DNA of 64,000 nt from an uncultured Eubacteriales bacterium (GTDB taxonomy: Bacteria; Bacillota; Clostridia; Oscillospirales; CAG-272), in assembly GCA_934525675.1 (NCBI GenBank), contig CAKSZH010000004.1:1-64000 (forward strand). Direction: 5' to 3'. Position numbers and translations under genes: made by a program. Positions 42,085-49,517 of this stretch are shown here, piece after piece. Numbering within the stretch: the stretch's first letter is position 1; each line of letters opens with the position of its first letter. The notes beneath the pieces were generated by a model. That model saw only the letters and a program-made list of their open reading frames with translations, was not told the DNA's origin and did not search any database.

Positions 42085-43848
42085 ATGGCATTTGACGCAG
42101 GTATGCTTGCCGCCGCGGCGCACGAAATCCGGAGTACGGTACTCGGCGCGCGGGTGGAAAAGATCAATCAGCCGTCAAGGGACGAGATCGTGATACTCAT
42201 CCGCTCCTATGACGGCGGCAGAAGAATCGATATTCAGACGGGGGCGAATCCCCGCATTTGCTTTACCGGCAACAATCCGGAGAATCCGCCGGTGCCGCCG
42301 ATGTTCTGTATGCTGCTCCGCAAGCATCTGTCCGGCGCAAAGCTGACCGATGTGAGGCAGGAGGGCTTCGAGCGGGTGGTAACGCTGGAGTTTGAGGCGC
42401 GGGACGAGATGGGGTTCCTTTGTGTCCGCCGTCTGGTCGCGGAGATCATGGGCAAATACTCCAACCTCATTTTCACGGACGGGGACGGGAAGATCCTCGG
42501 CGCCGTCAAGCTGGTCGATTTCTCCACGTCGGGGCTCCGCCAGATTCTGCCGGGCATGAAGTACGAGCTTCCGCCGAAGCAGGACAAGGCGGACCCCATG
42601 ACCGCGGACAAGGAGACCTTTCTGACGCTCCTCTCGGCGTATCCCCCGGAGAAGGGCGCCGACCGGTTCCTTACCGACCGTTTCCTCGGCATTTCCGCGG
42701 CGGTGGCAAGAGAGATCTGCTTCCGTGCGGCGGGGCACACCGACGAGCCGGTCGCCATGACCGACGGGGAGAGGCTGTGGCGGGAGTTTTCTTCTGTCAC
42801 GGAGATGATCCGCACAGGGGTGTTTTTGCCGACCGCTGTCTATGATGAGGGCGGGAAGCCGGTGGAATACGCGTTTCTTCCCCTGACCCAGTACGGCGAG
42901 GGATTTGTGACCAAAACTTATTCCGGCGCAGGCGAGCTGCTGGACACCTATTTTGCCGAGCGCGACCGGGAGACCAATCTGCACCAGAAGGCGTCCGACC
43001 TGCTCCGCCTGCTCACCAACGCGGAGGCGCGGGTCAGAAAGAAGCTGGAGCTTCAGCGCGCGGAGCTTGCCGATTGTGAAAAGGGAGGCGGGTATAAGCG
43101 CGCGGGCGATCTCATTACGGCGAACCTCTGGCAATTGAAGCGGGGCATGAAGCAGGCGGAACTGACCGATTACGAGGACCTTCGCCCGGACGGCTCCTTC
43201 GGTACGGTGACGGTCACACTCGACGAGCGGCTGTCCCCCGCGGAGAACGCGCAGAAATATTTCAGAAAATATACAAAGAGCAAAAATGCAAGGGTCGTGC
43301 TCACCGGGCAGGTCGCGCGCGACGAGGAGGAACTGACCTACCTTTACAGCGTGTTTGATTCGCTTTCCCGCGCGGAAACCTCAAACGATCTCATGGAGAT
43401 CCGCGGGGAATTGTTCCGCTCCGGGTATGCGTCCAAGATGAAGAACTATTCTGCTCCCAAAAAGAGCACGGCGCCGACCGTTATGAAATTCCGCACGGGT
43501 GGAGGGCTGAGTGTGCTGTGCGGTAAGAACAACGTGCAGAACGAATACGTGACGCACAAGCTGGCGGAGAAGACGGATTACTGGTTTCATGCCAAGGGCG
43601 TTCCCGGTTCCCACGTGGTGCTGGTGACGGGCGGAACCGAGCCCGATGCCGCCGATTTCACCGACGCCGCCGAGATCGCCGCATTTTATTCCCGGGCGGA
43701 GGGGCAGAACATCGCAGTGGATTACACGCTTGCGAAGAACGTCAAAAAGCCCGCGGGCGGAAAGCCCGGGTTTGTGATTTACCACACCAACTGGACGGCG
43801 TATGTGACGCCGGACAAGGAGAAGATCGCCGCGATGCGGCAGAAGTGA
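42085..43848 (+). CDS. rqcH: RqcH/NFACT-family ribosome quality control factor (Rqc2 homologue)
   Basis: The 587-residue protein has the NFACT-N domain (FDAGMLAAAAHEIRSTVLGA, then EKINQPSRDEIVILI; MFCMLLRKHLSGAKL; VAEIMGKYSNLIF), a helix-hairpin and coiled-coil middle region (about 290-440) and the C-terminal NFACT-R domain (LCGKNNVQNEYVTHKLAEKT, then YWFHAKGVPGSHVVL). In Bacillus RqcH binds obstructed 50S subunits and adds alanine tails with tRNA-Ala. Older annotations call it fibronectin-binding protein FbpA. The start is ATG 42085 (MAFDAG), without a strong ribosome binding site (GGGGAAGG lies 15 bases upstream). Confidence 0.92.
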   Translation: MAFDAGMLAAAAHEIRSTVLGARVEKINQPSRDEIVILIRSYDGGRRIDIQTGANPRICFTGNNPENPPVPPMFCMLLRKHLSGAKLTDVRQEGFERVVTLEFEARDEMGFLCVRRLVAEIMGKYSNLIFTDGDGKILGAVKLVDFSTSGLRQILPGMKYELPPKQDKADPMTADKETFLTLLSAYPPEKGADRFLTDRFLGISAAVAREICFRAAGHTDEPVAMTDGERLWREFSSVTEMIRTGVFLPTAVYDEGGKPVEYAFLPLTQYGEGFVTKTYSGAGELLDTYFAERDRETNLHQKASDLLRLLTNAEARVRKKLELQRAELADCEKGGGYKRAGDLITANLWQLKRGMKQAELTDYEDLRPDGSFGTVTVTLDERLSPAENAQKYFRKYTKSKNARVVLTGQVARDEEELTYLYSVFDSLSRAETSNDLMEIRGELFRSGYASKMKNYSAPKKSTAPTVMKFRTGGGLSVLCGKNNVQNEYVTHKLAEKTDYWFHAKGVPGSHVVLVTGGTEPDAADFTDAAEIAAFYSRAEGQNIAVDYTLAKNVKKPAGGKPGFVIYHTNWTAYVTPDKEKIAAMRQK

Positions 43849-43869
43849 AATGCTCCCGAATTCTGAAAA

Positions 43870-43907
43870 CCGAAAGACGCCCGGCATCCGCCGGGCGTCT
43901 TTCGGTT
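43870..43907. terminator. Bidirectional rho-independent terminator
   Basis: CCGAAAGACGCCCGGC and its complement GCCGGGCGTCTTTCGG form a strong stem between convergent genes. Confidence 0.85.
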
Positions 43908-43916
43908 ATGTAAGAT

Positions 43917-44543
43917 TCAGTTTCCGAGCTTCAGCGTGCCTTCCGCGATCACGTCGCCGAGCGACGTTTTGCCGTAGGTCCCGTTGAATTGCCAGACGAC
44001 CCTCATGGGGAGCGAGCCCACGCCGTCCGACTGAACGGGGAAGTCCGTTCCTGCGGTCAATTCATAGGTGCGGGTGAACACCGGGAAGGTTGTTTTCTCG
44101 TTTTTCTCCTGCCGGAATGCCGGTGTGGAAAATTTCCCGGTTTTGTCGCCGAGCGTGATCCTTCCCATATCGGGGCGCGCGCCGACGTCGATGGAATAGC
44201 AGTGCAGGGAGGCGGTCAATGTCAGCGTGACGTGCACGCCGTCCGGAGATTCCGCGCCCCAGTCAACAAACAGGTCAAGGTAGGTTCCCGTCGTCGAGCG
44301 GAGAGTGCCCGAGGTTCTGTAAGCACGCTCGCTTGCGGTTCCGGGGACGGTTTCCGATTCGTTCCCGGCGGTGTCCGTTCCGGGCGTACTTCCGGTATCC
44401 GGCTCGGCGGCTGTCGTCCGCATTTCGGGGTTGGTCGCTTCCGGACTCTTGGTTTCCGCCGGGGGAGTCTTCCCGCAACCGACCGTCAGAAGCAGGGCGG
44501 TCAGCAGTAAAACGGCGGATATGCTCTTTTTCAGATGTTTCAT
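43917..44543 (-). CDS. Lipoprotein of unknown function
   Basis: The 208-residue protein has a signal peptide with lipobox LTVGC (Cys23), then about 50 residues of Thr/Glu/Pro/Gly-rich linker. A beta-rich domain of about 130 residues follows (GTYLDLFVDWGAESPDGVHV, then VTLTLTASLHCYSIDVGARP, ending MRVVWQFNGTYGKTSLGDVI), perhaps of immunoglobulin-like fold. I do not recognise the family. The start at 44543 is preceded by GAAGGA. It lies 35 bases downstream of rnhA on the same strand and probably shares its promoter. Confidence 0.65.
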   Translation of the reverse strand: MKHLKKSISAVLLLTALLLTVGCGKTPPAETKSPEATNPEMRTTAAEPDTGSTPGTDTAGNESETVPGTASERAYRTSGTLRSTTGTYLDLFVDWGAESPDGVHVTLTLTASLHCYSIDVGARPDMGRITLGDKTGKFSTPAFRQEKNEKTTFPVFTRTYELTAGTDFPVQSDGVGSLPMRVVWQFNGTYGKTSLGDVIAEGTLKLGN

Positions 44544-44578
44544 CCTGTTTTCCTTCGTTATCCTTTTTCTGACACCTG

Positions 44579-45022
44579 TTATTTCTTTGTAAACTGCGCG
44601 GCGTATGCGGTCGCCAGTTTGTCGCATCGTTCGTTGTACGGGTGCCCCGCGTGTCCCTTGACCCAGACGAAGGTTACGTCGTGGATCTCCAGCAGGGCAA
44701 GCAGCTTTTCCCACAGATCCGGGTTGAGCGCAGGCGACTTGTCCGCCTTGACCCATCCGCGCGCCTTCCAGCTTTTTGCCCAACCCTTGGTCACCGCGTC
44801 CACAAGATACTTGGAGTCGGAGGTGAGTGTGACGCGGCAGGGTTCTTTCAGCGCACGGAGCGCTTCGATCGCTCCGGACAGCTCCATGCGGTTGTTGGTC
44901 GTGGCGATCTCGCCGCCGGACAGTTCCTTTTCGCGCCCGCCGAACACGAGGATCGCGCCCCAGCCACCGGGGCCGGGGTTACCGCTGCACGCGCCGTCGG
45001 TATAAATCTGTACCTCTTTCAT
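44579..45022 (-). CDS. rnhA: Ribonuclease HI
   Basis: The 147-residue enzyme cleaves RNA in RNA-DNA hybrids. All four catalytic carboxylates are visible: the Asp in IYTDGACSGNPGPGGWG, the Glu in NNRMELSGAIEAL, the Asp in LTSDSKYLVDAV and the Asp in GHPYNERCDKLA. The basic protrusion KGWAKSWKARGW is present, so it is the full E. coli-type enzyme. ATG 45022 follows AGGAAG and GGAGGG; an upstream ATG at 45076 is in frame but is less well placed. Confidence 0.95.
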   Translation of the reverse strand: MKEVQIYTDGACSGNPGPGGWGAILVFGGREKELSGGEIATTNNRMELSGAIEALRALKEPCRVTLTSDSKYLVDAVTKGWAKSWKARGWVKADKSPALNPDLWEKLLALLEIHDVTFVWVKGHAGHPYNERCDKLATAYAAQFTKK

Positions 45023-45075
45023 GGCTTCCTGACCCTCCGTTTCGTTTTCACTGATGATCGTCTGTTTGTACATCA

Positions 45076-45104
45076 ATTATATCACATAGGGAGAAAAAAA
45101 GCAA
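45076..45104 (-). promoter_or_regulatory. SigA-type promoter for rnhA
   Basis: On the minus strand: TTGCTT (45099-45104), 17 bases, TATAAT (45076-45081). Confidence 0.65.
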
Positions 45105-45152
45105 CGGCGGCAGGGGCAAAGTTGAGCTTTTATTTATATTGTAAATTTTGTG

Positions 45153-45181
45153 TTGCAATCCGAAGAAAGAAATGTTATAAT
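45153..45181 (+). promoter_or_regulatory. SigA-type promoter for the E2-like gene
   Basis: TTGCAA, 17 bases, TATAAT, 49 bases before the start codon at 45231. Confidence 0.7.
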
Positions 45182-45230
45182 AAAATATATATAAGTCAGA
45201 TTGAGACAAGACGGAAGGGGCGTGATCATC

Positions 45231-46175
45231 ATGACCGAAAATCGTTCGGAGCAGGCTGTCACGAAACAGGATACGGCGGCAGTGGCGATGGAAGCGCCCG
45301 CGAGAAAGCGCAGGTTCGGCGACCGCAAGGAAGGCAGACGTCTCCGGACCCTGCCAGCGATTACCCGGTTCATGCCGTATATCATGCGGGAGCGTTCGGA
45401 TGCCTGCAACACCTATGCCGATGCGTTCAATGTCGATGTGACAGAGCCGTACTGCCGTGAGCAGGTCAGGGCGGGAAAAAAGAATTTTACCTTCCTGCAC
45501 GTTCTGCTTGCCGCATATGTGCGGACCATCGCGGAGCGACCGGCAATCAACCGCTTTGTGAGCGGTCAGAAAATTTATGCGCGCAACGAGATCGAGATCG
45601 TGATGACGATCAAGCGGAATATGACCTCTACCGGAGAAGACGTCTGCATCAAGGTTATTTTTGACCCGCACGACACTGTGACCGAGGTGTATGAAAAGTT
45701 CAACCGCACGGTGGAAGAGGCGCTTGTGCCCAAAGAAAACGGAAATGATTTTGAAAAGGTCAACCGCGCTCTGGTGAGCATCCCCGGGTTTGTCATCCGG
45801 ATGGCGGTGCGGCTCTTGAATTTTCTGGATTATCACGGGTGGCTGCCGCGTTTTCTGCTTCGTGTCAGTCCGTTCCACGGTTCCATGATCGTGACGAGCA
45901 TGGGCTCGCTCGGCATCAAGCCGATCTACCATCATCTGTACAATTTCGGAAATCTTCCCGTATTCCTCGCCTACGGCAAGAAACGGACGGAATACGTGAT
46001 CGTAGCGGACGGCGTGACCGAGCGTCATCAGTATGTGGATATCAAGGCGGTGACGGATGAACGTATCTGCGACGGATTCTACTACGCGTCCGCGTTCAAG
46101 ACGCTCCGGCGTTATGTGGAAAATCCCGTGCTTTTGGAAACTCCGCCCGAAACGGTGAGGGAAGATATTGACTGA
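45231..46175 (+). CDS. Stand-alone E2-like acyltransferase domain protein (no lipoyl domain, catalytic His replaced)
   Basis: The 314-residue protein is homologous to the catalytic domain of 2-oxoacid dehydrogenase E2 and chloramphenicol acetyltransferase: NFTFLHVLLAAYVRTIAERP, then NEIEIVMTIKRNM, FHGSMIVTSMGSLGI, and near the end AVTDERICDGFYYASAFKTL. In active E2 proteins the last motif is DHRxxDG; here the His position is Glu, while the DG is kept. It has no lipoyl or E1-binding domain, and no E1 or E3 genes are adjacent. The N-terminal 50 residues are charged and unconserved. An acyltransferase with altered chemistry, or a non-catalytic trimer-forming protein, are the options. The start follows GGAAGGGG. 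Confidence 0.7.
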   Translation: MTENRSEQAVTKQDTAAVAMEAPARKRRFGDRKEGRRLRTLPAITRFMPYIMRERSDACNTYADAFNVDVTEPYCREQVRAGKKNFTFLHVLLAAYVRTIAERPAINRFVSGQKIYARNEIEIVMTIKRNMTSTGEDVCIKVIFDPHDTVTEVYEKFNRTVEEALVPKENGNDFEKVNRALVSIPGFVIRMAVRLLNFLDYHGWLPRFLLRVSPFHGSMIVTSMGSLGIKPIYHHLYNFGNLPVFLAYGKKRTEYVIVADGVTERHQYVDIKAVTDERICDGFYYASAFKTLRRYVENPVLLETPPETVREDID

Positions 46176-46180
46176 AAACA

Positions 46181-46212
46181 AGCGGCTTCCGCAAACGCGG
46201 AAGCCGCTTTTT
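46181..46212. terminator. Rho-independent terminator after the E2-like gene
   Basis: AGCGGCTTCCGC pairs with GCGGAAGCCGCT around AAAC, followed by TTTT. Confidence 0.88.
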
Positions 46213-46234
46213 CTGTTGTGCCGATCGGAATTGA

Positions 46235-46849
46235 TCAGTCCTTTGTCACGAAGACAACGGATTGGATGACGGGCGGATTGACCGGCTTGGATTTTTCAAA
46301 GGAAGAACTGTACGTGACCTCGCAGCCTGCGATCTTGTCTACCACGTCCATGCCCGAGATGACCTTGCCGAATGCCGCATATTGCCCGTCAAGCCCCGCA
46401 TTGTCCGCATGCATGATGAAGAACTGGGAGGAGGCGGAATTCATGTCGTTGGAACGCGCCATGGAGATGACTCCGCGGGTGTGACTCAGATCGTTCGCAA
46501 CGCCGTTTGCAGAGAACTCTCCCTTGATGGTTTCTTTGGAACCGCCGGTGCCGTTGCCCTTCGGGTCTCCGCCCTGAATCATGAAGCCACTCACAACGCG
46601 GTGGAACGTCAGACCGTTGTAAAACTTTTCCCCCACCAGCTTTTTGAAGTTCGCAACCGTGATCGGCGCCTTGTCGGGATACAGCTCAATGACGATCTGC
46701 CCATAATCCTTGACGGTCATGAGTACATAATCGGTCGGCTCCGAGGAGGCCTTATAGCCTTTCGGAGTACCTGATCCGCAGGAAAAAAGAATCGCCGATG
46801 CACCGATCAGCAAGAGCAGTGCCAGCCCGAGGGAAAGAATACGTTTCAT
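46235..46849 (-). CDS. Cyclophilin-type peptidyl-prolyl isomerase, lipoprotein
   Basis: The 204-residue protein has a signal peptide with lipobox ILFSC (Cys24) and a complete small bacterial cyclophilin domain: VIELYPDKAPITVANFKKLV, FYNGLTFHRVVSGFMIQGGD with the catalytic Arg, RGVISMARSNDMNSASSQFF, and the FGKVISGMDVVDKI ending. It should speed proline isomerisation of proteins outside the membrane. ATG 46849 follows GGAGG closely and a promoter lies behind it. Confidence 0.93.
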   Translation of the reverse strand: MKRILSLGLALLLLIGASAILFSCGSGTPKGYKASSEPTDYVLMTVKDYGQIVIELYPDKAPITVANFKKLVGEKFYNGLTFHRVVSGFMIQGGDPKGNGTGGSKETIKGEFSANGVANDLSHTRGVISMARSNDMNSASSQFFIMHADNAGLDGQYAAFGKVISGMDVVDKIAGCEVTYSSSFEKSKPVNPPVIQSVVFVTKD

Positions 46850-46919
46850 GAAAACCTCCGGTTTTGCATTTTGTTTTCGGTCGCAGCGACCGTTGGGGGA
46901 ATTGCTTCGATTATTTATT

Positions 46920-46948
46920 ATCATAGCAGAGTTATGCCGCAAAGTCAA
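46920..46948 (-). promoter_or_regulatory. SigA-type promoter for the cyclophilin gene
   Basis: On the minus strand: TTGACT (46943-46948), 17 bases, TATGAT (46920-46925). Confidence 0.7.
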
Positions 46949-47025
46949 GAGAATTTCCGCCGTGCGCAAATTTTTCGGGCAACCGCTACATAATATAAAG
47001 AGACAAAACGGAAAGGAGCGGGACG

Positions 47026-48495
47026 ATGCGGACGGAAGAAAAGTCGGAAAAGGTCGGAGAAGGGCGCGATTGGGGACGTCTCTCGGCAATCAGCCTGACG
47101 GTCGCCCTCTGGGGTGTGGGCGTGTACCTCATATTCCGCTACGCCATCGGGATTCTGCTCCCGTTCCTGCTCGCGTTTGCGGTGGCGACGGCGATTCGTC
47201 CGCTCGCCTCGCGGCTGTCGGGAAAACTGAATCTGAACTACCGCTTCTGCGCGTTCACCCTGACGCTTCTCTTGCTGGTTCTTGCCGTGTGGCTTCTCGT
47301 TGCCGGATGTAACCGTCTCTTCTCGGAATGTACCCGCCTTCTCGAATGGCTCGGCAGGGAATCGGACGGCGGAGCGGACGCGGTGGCACGAATCGGAGAT
47401 TGGTTCGCGGGACTGGGGGAACGGTTTTCGCTGATTGGGAAATTGCAGAGACTACCGGCGCTCGGCGCACTGGTTGCCCGTGCGGACGAGATGCTGACAG
47501 CGGCACTGACGGGTCTTATCGGTGAATTGAGCGCGGGATTGCCTGCCCTTGCCACAGGAATCGCCGGCGCGATGCCGTCGGTGCTTCTGTTTGCGATTGC
47601 TTTTCTGCTCTCATGCTTTTATTTTGCGGCGGATGACGGGCGGGTCGGCAGGTTCCTTCTGTCCGTACTTCCCGAGAAGGCGGCGGATCGCCTGTCCTGT
47701 CTGCGCCCGCGCGTGCGGGAAACTGCGCTCAGGTACCTGCGCGCTTACCTGCTTCTCATGACGATCACCTTCGGGGAATTGTTCCTCGGTTTTACGCTGC
47801 TCGGAATGTCCTTTGCGTTTCTCCCGGCGCTTCTTACCGCCTTTGTCGATCTGCTTCCCGTGTTCGGCACGGGAACGGTGCTGATTCCGTGGGCGGTGAT
47901 CCGTTTGCTCGCGGGGGATTTCCGTACCGGACTCGGCTTGCTCATTCTGTACGGCTTGACGCTCCTCGTGCGCCAGATCATTGAGCCGCACGTGGTCGGC
48001 GGGAGCATCGGGCTTCACCCGCTTGCCACGCTGTTTTCCATGTACGTCGGCTACCGTCTGTTCGGGCTGACGGGGCTTCTCGCGGGTCCCGTGGTTGCCC
48101 TGATGATCCGGACGGTTTTCTTTCCTCGCGAGGACGACGGACCGGCAAAGCGGGGAAAACGGGAAAGCCGCGGGAATCGCGAACGGGAAACGGAACGGCT
48201 TCCGGGTGCGGAGGGTGCGCCGACGCCTACGACACAGGCAGCCGGGAGCGGGTGCTCTGCCGCTACCGGAAAACCAGCAACCGGAAGTGAGTGTTCCGCC
48301 GTAGCAGGAGCATCCGCAACGGGAAACGGGTGTTTCACCGGAGCCGGGACACCGGCAACCGGGGGCGGACACCCCGCCACAGCCGGGGCATCGGCAGCCG
48401 GAAATGCACCGTCCCCCTCGGCACGGGAAGCGGAAACAGGGAATCGCCGCCGATACAGCGTTTTCCATCGGGGGAGGGAAACGCCGGGCGGATAG
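47026..48495 (+). CDS. AI-2E/YtvI-family membrane protein with a repetitive C-terminal tail
   Basis: The first 360 residues form a typical member of the AI-2E (PerM/YtvI) family: paired N-terminal helices (about 20-65), a soluble helical region, then at least five more helices with the signatures FVDLLPVFGTGTVLIPWAVI and IIEPHVVGGSIGLHPLATLF. YtvI proteins are associated with sporulation in Firmicutes; other members are exporters or Na+/H+ antiporters, so the role is open. Residues about 366-489 are a charged and then Ala/Gly/Thr-rich tail containing five 13-residue repeats. GGAGCGGG precedes the ATG. Confidence 0.8.
   Translation: MRTEEKSEKVGEGRDWGRLSAISLTVALWGVGVYLIFRYAIGILLPFLLAFAVATAIRPLASRLSGKLNLNYRFCAFTLTLLLLVLAVWLLVAGCNRLFSECTRLLEWLGRESDGGADAVARIGDWFAGLGERFSLIGKLQRLPALGALVARADEMLTAALTGLIGELSAGLPALATGIAGAMPSVLLFAIAFLLSCFYFAADDGRVGRFLLSVLPEKAADRLSCLRPRVRETALRYLRAYLLLMTITFGELFLGFTLLGMSFAFLPALLTAFVDLLPVFGTGTVLIPWAVIRLLAGDFRTGLGLLILYGLTLLVRQIIEPHVVGGSIGLHPLATLFSMYVGYRLFGLTGLLAGPVVALMIRTVFFPREDDGPAKRGKRESRGNRERETERLPGAEGAPTPTTQAAGSGCSAATGKPATGSECSAVAGASATGNGCFTGAGTPATGGGHPATAGASAAGNAPSPSAREAETGNRRRYSVFHRGRETPGG
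48238..48432 (+). repeat. In-frame 39-bp tandem repeat, five imperfect copies
   Basis: Units start at 48238, 48277, 48316, 48355 and 48394; each encodes 13 residues of the type ATGxxCxxxAGxx. They are diverged in sequence but in constant register within the tail of the YtvI-like gene. Confidence 0.8.
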
Positions 48496-48628
48496 AAATA
48501 CTCCGGTCAAACAACTTTTTCCGAGAGTTCCCGCCCGACCCGCCGGGAAGCCATCGGGGTTTGACAGACTCCTTTCCGGCGGGTTTCCTCTCCGTTCTGC
48601 CGGGTAAAGCAACCGGCGCGGGCGGATA

Positions 48629-48672
48629 AAACAAAACAACCGCGCGCAGGTGAGTGCTGCTCGCGGTCGCTT
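48629..48672 (-). terminator. Rho-independent terminator of rpsT
   Basis: On the minus strand GACCGCG and CGCGGTT pair with an inner GC-rich loop, followed by GTTTTGTTTT. Confidence 0.7.
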
Positions 48673-48688
48673 TGTAGATACTTTTCAA

Positions 48689-48955
48689 TTATTTGCCCAT
48701 TGCGTTGAGCTTCTTGGTAAACTGGCTCTTCTTGCGGGCTGCGGCGTTCTTATGGATAATACCGTAAGCGGCTGCCTTGTCAATCTTCTTGACGGCGACC
48801 TTGTAGGTCTCCTGCGCTGCTGCCATATCGCCTGCTGCAACGGCTGCTTCGTACTTCTTCATATCGGTCTTCATTGCGGTACGGAACATCTTGTTCTGCA
48901 GGGTCTTGGTTGCGGTGACCTTCACGCGCTTCTTCGCGGATTTGATGATCGGCAT
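48689..48955 (-). CDS. rpsT: 30S ribosomal protein S20
   Basis: The 88-residue basic, all-helical protein has the S20 pattern: MPIIKSAKKRVKVTATKTLQ, MFRTAMKTDMKKYEAAV, and AAAYGIIHKNAAARKKSQFT at the C-terminus. It binds 16S rRNA at the base of the body. The start has AAGGAGG 7 bases upstream. It is transcribed divergently from rpoB. Confidence 0.97.
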   Translation of the reverse strand: MPIIKSAKKRVKVTATKTLQNKMFRTAMKTDMKKYEAAVAAGDMAAAQETYKVAVKKIDKAAAYGIIHKNAAARKKSQFTKKLNAMGK

Positions 48956-49042
48956 ACTGTTCACCTCCTTGATAATATGTAGTGAAGTCAGACGCCGGCG
49001 TCTGAGAGGGCGCGCCGGGCGCAATCGTCCATATACCCGTAC

Positions 49043-49071
49043 ATCATACCATACCGCGCGGGGGATTGCAA
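49043..49071 (-). promoter_or_regulatory. SigA-type promoter of rpsT
   Basis: On the minus strand: TTGCAA (49066-49071), 17 bases, TATGAT (49043-49048). Confidence 0.7.
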
Positions 49072-49290
49072 GACCTTTTTTGAAAAAAGCGCAAAAAAAT
49101 TTCCGCCGGTTGGGGAACCGGAAAAATCCGCCGGTATCCGGTACTGTACGACGCACCGGAACAATCAGTATAACACATCCGGGGAGAAAAATCAAGTCCC
49201 CCGGAACGGGCAAAACGTGACGCTTCTGTAAAAACGGCGTTCGTTTTGCCCGTTTTTTCAGAAAAAGCGGACAAATCTTGTCAAAAGCCC
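49072..49290. other. Spacer between the rpsT and rpoB promoters
   Basis: A non-coding stretch. It has short inverted repeats (GGGCAAAACG and CGTTTTGCCC near 49208-49254) with a T run, which could be a small terminator-like hairpin. No gene is visible. Confidence 0.5.
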
Positions 49291-49319
49291 TTGACAAGCC
49301 GGGAAAATGGTGCTATACT
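49291..49319 (+). promoter_or_regulatory. Consensus SigA promoter of rpoBC
   Basis: TTGACA, 17 bases, TATACT, giving a leader of about 190 bases before rpoB. Confidence 0.85.
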
Positions 49320-49517
49320 TGTAAACTGCATTATAATCGCTGTACTTTCGAGCCGTGCAGGATATTGTGTCATTTTGTACAGAAAATCCGAGTGAATTTT
49401 TACGAGTAAATTTTTTGTAAACAATTTGACTGTATTTTGTAAAATTTGCAATCCGAGGGGCGGATTGCAGGCGGGATGCGGCAGTACACGGCAGTACATG
49501 AATGGAGTGAAAGTGAA

